Source of the DNA: Ciona intestinalis
Taxonomy: Eukaryota > Chordata > Ascidiacea > Phlebobranchia > Cionidae
DNA: 64,000 nucleotides
Direction of reading: 5' to 3'
NCBI RefSeq assembly: GCF_000224145.3
Contig: NC_020171.2
Location: 5,051-69,050, forward strand
Shown here: positions 55,601-64,000 of the stretch, piece by piece
How positions within the stretch are numbered: the stretch's first letter is position 1
Layout: every line of letters begins with the position of its first letter
Made by a program: the position numbers and the translations under genes
The notes under the pieces: model-generated
What the model was told of the DNA's origin: nothing
The model's database searches: none
The model's input: only the letters and a program-made list of their open reading frames with translations

Positions 55601-57710
55601 TTGGTGTTGAGCGAATTTGATTAGAATTTGACTTAATTTTTTTACCGTGTTCAGAAGCACTTAAGTATATATTTCGCTCTGCGGGAATTTCAAAAACTCA
55701 TTCTGTAAAAACTGGTCATAGAGTTTTGCTAAGAATTTTTGGTTTAGAAATATTTATGTTTGTACTTTCAGCTGAACAATTGGAAGACGGGCTCGTACGA
55801 GAATCAGGTGTGACTTTCCATAAGATTGGAATATCAGCTACCGACACAGATAAAGATGGAAACGGATGGAAAATGCGAACTTTAAGTAATTTGAGTCATA
55901 TTTTAATGTAAAGAAAGTTTAATTTCGCGAAGTAACATAGGGACTAACTTTATTTCCCTATTTCCATTGTCTGGGAATTTTATTTTCCCTATTTCCAATG
56001 TCTGTGGGCAACATACTTAACGACAATTGCTTCAATCTAGTGATTGTTTATGTCCAAATGTAAGCCATACATAAAAAAAGCGAAAACAAAAACAAAATCC
56101 TATAATAACACTCACGAAGTTATGTATATGTACTGTTACTCTTAACAGACACAAGTGTACGAACTTATACAACGCACTTAAGTTACATTTTTTTATTCAT
56201 ATTTTTCGGACGTATGCTTTAAGTTTAAAACATATGCTTTGTCTTATAATTTTATTTTTAGAAACCCTAATAAAAGAGCTCGGTCATAACGGAAGGTATA
56301 TTGATTATTTGAAAATGGACACAGAGTCTTATGAAGAGGGTGTAAGTTGTTTTTGTTTATTTATTTTTTTCAGAAATGTTATTTTAACCCACAAAGTAAC
56401 ATACATGGTAATGCAGAAGCTGGCACAAAGTCTATATAGGAATATCCGTGTAATAACGACTGTCGTAGGCCCCGCCACGCAAGGTGAATAAGTACATTCA
56501 TTTCGGTTCTTTTGTGTTTTTAATTTCCCTGTTTCGTATAGCATGAATGAATGAATTTAACTTACTTTTATCCTCGCGTGACCGAAAAACAACAGTCGTT
56601 ATAATAACATGGGTGTTTGTTTCAGACACCTCGTGCCTGCTCACGAGTTACCATCTATACTACTTTGTGGGTGCTTATGTTTTTTTCATGTATAGCTTCC
56701 AATTTGGACCACCCGTTAGTGGCCACTGGGTTGGAGCAATAGTGTCAGTGTGTATGTGTTGCACAGCGTTGCTTTCTGATAAAACAGTATTTGACGCCCT
56801 AATAGGTTTCTGTCTTATTAAATTTTAAAGTTCAAGACCGTTAAACTGCCAGCATGGTTGACATGTATGTACTTGGATGGGATTTAACGCTAATTGTAAC
56901 AAACCAGTGATCCATATTAGCTTGCTTAATTAGCAATCACATACAAAAAAAGATATACCCTGCTACATCATGTCCCATGCTTGGTCTTTTTATTGCTGGG
57001 AACAAGGGGTATAAAACCACTATATATACGCATAATGGGCATTTCTGTTATAATTATGCACGACCACTCACATATGGCGTATTATTTTGCTCCTGCTGTG
57101 ACTCGGGCTACTGTCTGTTCCACCATACGAGTATTATCGTATAAATAAATTAGTATAGTGGGGTGGGGGGAAATGGGACACTTTTAGCACAAAAAAATAA
57201 ATATCCTGGTCGTGTTTTAAACAAATAACAATGGTCTATGAAAGTCGCGAAGACAAGGTTTTATAACTTTTTAAATGTTCTTTGTTTACTACCAAAATGT
57301 ACGAGAAAATAGAATAAAAAGGTGTCCCATCTTCCCCCATCCTACTATATTACCATGACCATAACTCGTACGATAAAACCCGATTTACTCTCCAGTTAAT
57401 GCAACAAGTACTAGACAACGACTTGGCTAAGTGTGTACGGCATTACGCTCAGGAAATTCACCTTTTTGGGCCAATATCCAGCCCCGGCAAGCTTGCTAAA
57501 TGTCGACACCTGTATCGGGCCATGACACAACTGAACGACCACGGCTGGAGACTTTACAATACAACAGATAATTGCCGATATCTAAAATCGCCAGACCCGC
57601 ACGCAAGACAGCTGCAAGTAAAACCGTCTATGGTGAACAGTGGAAACGCTATTTTGTGGGAAACAATGTTTGTAAACTTTGCCGCTACAGAACCATGCAA
57701 AGTTGAATAA
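52619..57710 (+). CDS. METTL24-like methyltransferase, gene G
   Basis: Eight exons in phase: 52619-52730, 53515-53556, 53817-53849, 54559-54647, 55326-55530, 55772-55885, 56262-56341 and 57396-57710; 329 aa. Residues 7-24 (VLVVILIAFVAVLVVIHL) form a signal anchor, suggesting a type II protein with its enzyme domain in the secretory lumen. YNCSHGEYLGGNPGNGDGAY starts the conserved domain. YSFGVGGDFTFDDE (134-147) and HSFDPT form the SAM-binding part; DYLKMDTESYEEG (213-225) is the acidic motif of the FkbM/METTL24 group. The last exon has ILWETMFVN near the end. AATAAA (57706-57711) overlaps the stop codon. A YAG (TTTCAG) lies 10 bases before the ATG and could be a 5' UTR or spliced-leader acceptor. 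Substrate unknown for the family. METTL24 is the closest name, but orthology versus lineage expansion is not settled. Confidence 0.88.
52839..53037 (+). mobile_element. M1 MITE, TAAG-related
   Basis: Gene G intron 1; not found at the same place in gene H. Confidence 0.75.
53888..54081 (+). mobile_element. M1 MITE
   Basis: Gene G intron 3; absent from gene H intron 3. Confidence 0.8.
54745..54993 (+). repeat. SINE copy in gene G intron 4
   Basis: Runs from TGTGGGCGTATGTGTCCTTG to the CATTCATTCATT tail; lacks the tRNA-like head. A second, diverged body piece follows at about 55000-55200. Confidence 0.85.
56390..56760. repeat. SINE pieces in opposite orientation, gene G intron 7
   Basis: A plus-strand tail (56390-56500) and a longer minus-strand copy (56541-56750, starting GAATGAATGAATTTAACTTA) lie head to tail after exon 7. 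Confidence 0.75.
57153..57349 (-). mobile_element. M1 MITE
   Basis: Ends 46 bases before the last gene G exon. Confidence 0.85.
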
Positions 57711-57711
57711 A

Positions 57712-59427
57712 TTAACACTGCATTCTTTCTCCTTGACATTTTATATATATAAAACTAGGACTGGTGAATATCAATCACTGTCCCGTAAACTTAGTTCAAG
57801 GGATATTACGCATGCGCCGGAACGCCACTAAGCATGCGCAGAAGGTCGGACCAAATATTCAGCAAGATCTGTAAAATTTCATCCGCCATTAAAAAGTCCG
57901 AGTATTATATATAAATATTGGCAAACCACTTTTGCATCGGTTCAAGCAGATTCCAAATACAAATATCTTTACACGGACTTAGTAGCAAGGAAATTTAACA
58001 TCCAGAGGACTACATTAACGCTATTCATTGCATATATTAATTAACCGGTAATAAAATAAACACCGAAATCGCTTCATTGTTACACTTGTCATTATATTGT
58101 TCTATTTTGTAAAGCCAATACATGGATTACAGTTTGTATTTATAATTCTAATTCTTGCTGGCTTTCTATTAAACAACCTAAATTAAGCACCCGCCGCCGC
58201 AAATATTGTGACATTACCTTAGACACGATGACATTTTGAATTAAACATGTTAACTGATGTGGATTCACATTTTGCCTTCAGTTATGCATTATAAATTGCC
58301 CATTTTTGTGTGAATCCGTCGTAAATAAAGAAGTGGGGTGGGAAAAGATGGGACACCTCTTTATTCTATTTTCTCGTTCCATTTGGTAGTAAACCAAAAA
58401 CATTCAAAGGATTATAAAACCATATCCTAACGTCTCCCATAAACTGTAGTTAGTTGCACTTTACCACGCAGTACTACATAGTAGGATGTGGTATGATAGG
58501 ATCTGTTTCCTTCTAGTTTTTCCAGCCATTTGACTTTTAAAGAGAGCTGGTATTTATTGTTTCAAATGGGGGGGATTTAGCTGCCAACAGTATTTTACCC
58601 CACAGTACAATAAATAGCGGATGTTAGTTATTTGGCACCTGATTGACCCGCTTCCTCATTGCTAGCATATTAGGTTTCATTCATTTAGATTTTAGAATGA
58701 AATCGCTTTACATGTAGCCGGGCTACCAAAATGTACAGCTTCGTAAGTTTTTAAACTCCAAAGTCTAACAGCAGAGATACATATGTTTGGAAATTACCAG
58801 TAGAATACAAGGCTTTCCAATGAAACGACTAACGTTAATTTTCTTTTCAACGCCTGGCTGGATACACCCGCGTGAATTATTTAGCGTAGGTTTTCGCATG
58901 GATAGAACCATAACACCATAGTACTTCCTATTCTAGTGCTACACCGTTACAGTCCAGGACTCTAGGCATATTGCAGAAGAATATATCGTATTGTTTCTAT
59001 AATGTGTTCGGCAACAGGCCGTCATAATTTCCTGGCAATAAAGAAAGACGATCCCACTTCTAGAAGAAGGGTCCGCCCCGTTAGACAATATTGGAACAGT
59101 CAAAGTTTCCCCTCTTAGTTGAAAGTTAAGCTAGTAGCGCGCAGTAATTAGGGGGAAATTATCAGTTTTCTACTTCAGTGTACACTGCATCACAGTATAA
59201 ACGGCTATAAGCTTTCGGTTGCTGCACAGCTTTAAACAACTTCGGAAGTACATAAAACTGGTCATAACATTCTAGGCAAAATTTGAATGATTATGTCATA
59301 ATGGTATAATAGTAATAGACTGTTACGTCAAAAAAGCTAAGAAGTGTGTAGCTAAAATGTACAGTGCGTGTAAATAAAATAAACTCTAAAGTTTTAACAC
59401 TAACTTGTACAGTTTCAATGTAGAAAA
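57712..59427. other. Intergenic between G and H
   Basis: 3' flank of G, two M1 fragments (58333-58460, 58471-58612) and, from about 58850, sequence matching the upstream region of G (CCTGGCTGGATACACCCG compared with CAGGCGGGATACCCGTG). No coding exon seen. Confidence 0.65.
58333..58612 (+). mobile_element. Two truncated M1 copies in tandem
   Basis: 58333-58460 lacks its right end except ACTTTACCACGCAGTAC; 58471-58612 is shortened in the middle. Confidence 0.6.
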
Positions 59428-62400
59428 ATGGCGCCGAGTAGAAATGTCTTAGTTGTAATTTTGATCGCTTTTGTAGCAGTATTGGTTGTTATTCATTTAA
59501 ATTCGTCAACTTTAATTACTCAGTTAAACCAAGTCAAAAGTAAGTATTTATGTCTTTATTTACGCTTGCTTATGTACGATAACGAAAATAATATAGCCAA
59601 TACTAATAGCATCATCACCATGCAGGGTATATTTTTCATGATTTTAGTCATATTCTTGCATGGCGCTTAAAAAACGTAATCGTTTCCTATCACGACGACA
59701 GCAAAGTGCATAATAAATGAGTAAAAACTTTATGTAAGATGCTATAGATACCGTTTAGTTAAATATTAACTAGACCTATTGGTCGTGTAACTGTTCGAAA
59801 GCAGTCTTTATTCGGTTCTTTGAAATTAAATGACGTTGTTCACGCGTGACGTTGCTTCAGCAACTTGCTTACTTCGTGAGTCGTGACGTAACCTGCCTTT
59901 CGGTTCGAGGAAATTGCTGTTGTTAAAATTGAAGGCAGTTCAATCGTTGTCATTTCGAATTGCTTGGCTTAGTATCGTTTAACGGATTTACTAATTTTGG
60001 CCATTCTGTAATAACATCGCGCCCAAAATTCACATATTTCTAATTCCCGACTTTGAAATGTATAACCACCGTTATTAAAAGCCCACTTAACTCTTGTACC
60101 CAATTTGAATACTAGTTGCCATGTTTTTCGCAGAACTGACGCTTGCTGTAGAACACGAAGAGCAGGAAGTACATGGTAAGTCTTGTCAGTAATGCAGTAT
60201 GTATGTCTAGAACGAACCAAAGTTAGTATAGACGACGTTGGCACGAACGCTTTTATATAGCAGGTTGGGGGAAGATGGGACACCTTTTCATTCTTTTTTC
60301 TCGTACATTTTGGTAGTAGACAAAGAACGTTCAAAGAATTATAAGACCTTTTCCTTGCGACTTTCATGGACCGTTGTTAATTGTTTAAAACACGACCAGG
60401 ATATTTATATATTTTGTGCTAAAGGTGTCCCATCTTCCCCACCCCACTATATCATTTAATTCAACCTTCCCTTTTGAGTGAAACATATAGGTTTTAATAA
60501 CAGTTTTGTTTTGATTTTTCTTAACCAGTCGTTTGTGCTTTTCGGTCGTAACTATTTTCGGGAATTTCCATACCCACGTTTGAAAACCTGTTTATTTTCT
60601 TACTTTTTTTAATTACTTTCTTTTACAGCATTGTTGCAAAATATACCACCAGTACAAGAGAGTAAGTATTTCCTTATCTCATATATCCGTTACTTTATGT
60701 GTTTTTAAAATTATGGCACAAAGCTACTTTTAACTGTAAAAACCAAAAGTACGATTTACCATGTATTGTTGATACCCGTGGGTTAGGTCTAACTCGGACC
60801 TTTACCCAAAGTTATCATGTATTCGCTTTTTAGTATTGTAAATAGGAAATATTTGCGTTGTTATCTACAAATTACCAGACAACTATTCAGCAGATGCTGC
60901 ATGATATACTTCAGTAGGTACATATAGGCGCAGGTCCTTATTTATGAGATATTGTCACGCTCTAAAAGTTACGAATTCTATGTTTTTTTACAACGTTTCG
61001 TAGGCGAAACTCCTTTTTTGCCTCGTGATTTTTGCTTGGTTACGAGTTACATACACTGTCAACCATTATGTTACGTCATTTGATTTCATTTATAACAATA
61101 GGGCGTTCAAATTACCGTTAACCCTTCATAATACTGTTCTGTACATTGTCTAGTACACGAGAACAAAGGATTCGCGAAACCCGGTGAGGCAAGCCCTAAA
61201 GAAGAATTTGAACGACTATGGAACTATGTGTACACCATGCAGGTATAAACAACTTATGTGCACTGTGTGGCTTTACACGCAGTAACAGTGCTTGTCATAT
61301 CCTATATCCAAATAAAACAATATTGAGGCTTGATGATGCCACAATTGTATCATTCGTCCGGCGCCGTGACAAAGTGGTTGGCGCGCTGCTTGTAACCCAG
61401 GGGTAATGGGTTTAAGGCTCGAGAGATATATTTTCATTCCGTTTTATCGTCCCAATTGGTAGTAAACTAAGAATATTCAAAGAATTATAAAGCCGTATCT
61501 TCGCGACTCCCATAAACCGCTGATAATTGTTTAAAACACGGTCAGGATACAGGATACTTGAATATTATGTGCAAAAGGCGTCCGATGGTGTGAGATGGGA
61601 CGCCTTTAGCACATAATAGGTTTTAATGCGACCCAGATTTGGGTCGCGTTTAAACCTTGATTTGATTGCTGTAATATAATCACCAATTTGTTATCGCAGT
61701 ACAACTGCTCGCATGGTGAATATTTGGGCGGAAATCCAGGAAATGCAGACGGAGCTTATTGGTTATGCAGCGAGCCAAGGTTCTGGCCAAGAGAAACCGA
61801 CAAGGAGTACAAATGCTTAATGTATTCGTTTGGTGTTGGCGGAGACTTTACTTTTGATGATGAAATTGCAAATAGAGGCTGTGAGGTTCACTCGTTTGAT
61901 CCAAGTGAGGAATGTCTTGTTTTTTTATAACTCAGATGTTTTTTTATTTACAATTAAGAGCGAAAAACACAACATTTTTTAAACTCCGTTCAAGAAATTG
62001 GACTCCCGTGTTATTTTTCCGTTGTTGCTCTGATAAATTACTATCACTTATTTAAAGTAAACGTGGAAGCATCCATGCGTGCTGCTGCGTGAGCTGGCAT
62101 TTGGCTCATAAGCAAAAATGGGAGTTTTTCTGCCACAGCAGTGACCGCCATGCAGTACAGTGTGAATGTGAATTTTTTAAATTGAATTAAACTTGACTTA
62201 TTTTGGCGTTCCGAAAAGACTACAGTTATAACGTATATGTGAGCGATTCTGGCTAGATGCCTTATTAATTACAGTGCAACAGCCTTTTGGGGGCGGCGCC
62301 GTGGTTAGCGCGCGCCTGCCTGTAACCCAGAGGTAATGGATTCAAGGCTCGACGCTGATACAATTGTGGGCGTATGTGTCCTTTGTCAAGACACTTAACG

Positions 62401-63985
62401 GCAATTGCTCCAGCCCAGTGGTCACTAATGGGTTGTCTAAATTATCAGCCATATATAAAAATGAAATAATCAAAAAAATAATAATAATTACCCACAAAGT
62501 AAAATACATGGTAACTCGTAAGCTGGCACGAAGTGTTAAACCCCTGTAATAACGACTGTCGTTTTCCGGCCACGCGAGGATAAAGTAAATTACATTTATT
62601 CATTCCTTCTCTTATATTTCGGTGTATTCTGTGGGTATCTCCATACACTAACCTATATTGACGCCCAAAAATTAATGTCTTTAAAATGTAATTCTAGCTG
62701 AACAATTGGAAGACGGGCTCGTACGAGAATCAGGTGTGACTTTCCATAAGATTGGAATATCAGCTACCGACACAGATAAAGATGGAAACGGATGGAAAAT
62801 GCGAACTTTAAGTAATTTAATTCATATTTTACCTACATTATAAAGCTTTCCATCAGTTCATTATTGTTATTAAAGCCATATTGCCTATCTCCAGGAAAGC
62901 TACTTCGAATCTCACAAATGTGGTAACTCGTGAGCAGGCATGAGGTGTATGAAACAAAACACCCGTCTTAAGGTGGCAGTACACAGTATCCGGCGTGCAT
63001 ATTCGCATGCGAAGTCGTATGCAAACCCGTGTCCAATTCCGCATGCGGCAGCGAAATCCGGACAAAACGGACGAATTTCGGATACTGTGTACAGCCACCT
63101 TTATAATGACTGTCGTTTCCCCGCTACGTGAAGATGAATAAATTACATACGTGGTAACTAACTTGTAAGCAGGCACGAGGGTTCTGAAATTAAACACCCA
63201 TATAACTACTGTCATCACGCAACAAAAAATAATTGTATGCCTTCGGCCCCGTACCTCAGTTATTAGCGCGCATGCCTCTAAACCCAGAGGTAATGGGTTC
63301 AAGGCTCGTCGCTCCAACCCAGTGGTCACAAATGACTTGTCCAAATTATAGGCCACACTTAGAAAAATCGAATAAAAAATAACCACTTATAAAGTAACTT
63401 TAAGCTGGAACGATGTGTATAAAGTATAAAACTAAATGGCAATGAGCCGATTCTGGTCAAAAGCGCAGCAGGTCTCTTGGCATGCCTCATCAATTGACCT
63501 TATCCATAAAAGTGCTAACACTGTCTTTGCTTTCAGAGGACAAACAAATTACATTCTTCCATTTATATATTCATTTTTTACTGTCCAATGCCTTAAGTTT
63601 ATAAATTTACCCAAAAGAAACTTTTCCCCACTCTATTATATAGTATGGTGGGGAAAGACGGGACGCCTTTAGTCTATAACATTCAAATATCCTGATGTTG
63701 TTTTAAACAATTAACAACGGTCTATAGAAATCGTAAGGATACTGTTTTATAATTCTTTGAATGTTCTTTGTTTACCAACAAATGGGACGAGAAATAGAAT
63801 GAAAAGGCGTTCCATCTCCCCCCACCCTACTATACATTAGTTTATTCATAGGTGTCGTGCGAAATGCTTTAAAACATATGCTTTGTCTTATAATTGTATT
63901 TTTAGAAACCCTAATAAAAGAGCTCGGCCATAACGGAAGGTATATTGATTATTTGAAAATGGACACAGAGTCTTATGAAGAGGGT
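59428..63985 (+). CDS. METTL24-like methyltransferase, gene H (cut by window end)
   Basis: Seven of eight exons are present: 59428-59539, 60134-60175, 60629-60661, 61154-61242, 61700-61904, 62698-62811 and 63906-63985. Each has exactly the same length and phase as its gene G partner, and the encoded sequence is nearly the same. Changes seen include LITQL for LMNQL in exon 1, ALLQNIPPV for ELLQKIPPV in exon 3 and GNADGAY for GNGDGAY in exon 5. The last exon lies beyond 64000. Both the SAM-binding motif and DYLKMDTESYEEG are intact. The sequence before the ATG keeps TGTAGAAAAATGG, but the YAG seen in G has become TTTCAATG, which adds an upstream ATG followed at once by a stop. Confidence 0.88.
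60256..60451 (+). mobile_element. M1 MITE
   Basis: Gene H intron 2; absent from gene G intron 2. Confidence 0.85.
61355..61430 (+). repeat. SINE tRNA-like head
   Basis: GGCGCCGTGACAAAGTGGTT to GGTAATGGGTTTAAGGCTCG, the head region alone. It runs directly into an M1 fragment. Confidence 0.7.
61430..61615 (+). mobile_element. M1 MITE, rearranged
   Basis: Middle and right part, followed by a left-end-like GATGGGACGCCTTTAGCAC; gene H intron 4. Confidence 0.6.
62288..62610 (+). repeat. Full-length tRNA-derived SINE
   Basis: In gene H intron 5. The head has an A-box-like TGGTTAGCGCG and a B-box-like GGATTCAAGGCTC, followed by the body (GTGTCCTTTGTCAAGACACT, GGTCACTAATGGGTTGTCTA), an A/T-rich middle and a tail (CGGCCACGCGAGGATAAAGT) ending in ATTTATTCATTC. 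About 320 bp, the most complete copy here, and a reference for the fragments. It could be the Ciona composite SINE of the literature; I cannot confirm the name. Confidence 0.85.
62915..63185 (-). repeat. SINE tail pieces split by a MITE
   Basis: GTAACTCGTGAGCAGGCATG to ACACCCGT is interrupted by the Harbinger-like MITE (62966-63102) and resumes as ATGACTGTCGTTTCCCCGC. A further tail piece reaches about 63200. Confidence 0.7.
62966..63102 (+). mobile_element. Harbinger-like MITE, copy 3
   Basis: AGGTGGCAGTACACAGTATC on the left, GATACTGTGTACAGCCACCT on the right, with TTA on each side. Inserted into a SINE tail, so it is younger than that SINE copy. Confidence 0.85.
63245..63425 (+). repeat. 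SINE copy with shortened body
   Basis: Head CGGCCCCGTACCTCAGTTAT to GGTAATGGGTTCAAGGCTCG, then directly GCTCCAACCCAGTGGTCACA and the tail; a part of the body is missing. Confidence 0.75.
63641..63834 (-). mobile_element. M1 MITE
   Basis: Complete, ends 71 bases before gene H exon 7. Confidence 0.85.
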
Positions 63986-64000
63986 GTAAGTTGTTTTTGT

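Noticed and set aside
208-63834. CRISPR-like or regulatory array from regularly recurring GATGGGACACC sequences
   Set aside because: The recurring parts are the inverted ends of a dispersed MITE; spacing is irregular and the organism is an animal.

Overview
The window looks like a gene-dense stretch of a tunicate genome, most likely a Ciona-type sea squirt. This is inferred from small genes with short introns, AT-rich spacers, a METTL24-like tandem pair, and very dense short repeats including a tRNA-derived SINE. Nothing prokaryotic is present. There is one 50-base N gap (1980-2029) and single ambiguous bases at 2180 and about 46775. Coordinates of spliced genes were built by hand from splice sites, reading phase and paralogue comparison.

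Left part (1-12 kb), minus strand: a two-exon gene for a small secreted Ig-like protein (668-1523), a possible 68-codon gene (2161-2367), a complete seven-exon MEPCE/Bin3 gene (3090-7807, 646 aa) and an intronless ARL15 gene (9831-10496).

Middle (12-44 kb), plus strand: a tandem cluster of secreted multidomain proteins. Copies C (25732-29840, 813 aa), D (33569-37083, 770 aa) and E (38636-44111, 781 aa) are complete. Each has a signal peptide, two short Cys-containing modules, a Gly/Pro-rich spacer, several trefoil (P-type)-like Cys modules, three thrombospondin type 1 (TSP1) repeats and a Cys-rich tail. Copy A (12311-22151) is divergent and carries extra 5' exons. Copy B (23033-24694) has only the last two exons, with no visible 5' end of its own. 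A decayed tail of a sixth copy lies at 30922-31070. C, D and E share a TATA box and an upstream motif at nearly fixed spacing.

Right part (44-64 kb): an unrecognised minus-strand gene (44866-47861), about 4.8 kb without genes, and two head-to-tail METTL24-like methyltransferase genes. G (52619-57710, 329 aa) is complete. H (59428-end) lacks its last exon because the window ends.

Repeats fill much of the non-coding space. About 50 copies or fragments of one roughly 190-bp inverted-repeat MITE (called M1 here) are scattered through introns and spacers. There are also a tRNA-derived SINE, three Harbinger-like MITEs with TTA target duplications, a 494-bp hAT-like element with a perfect 8-bp duplication, and a four-copy roughly 170-bp repeat (R3). 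No retrovirus-like or capsid-bearing element was recognised.
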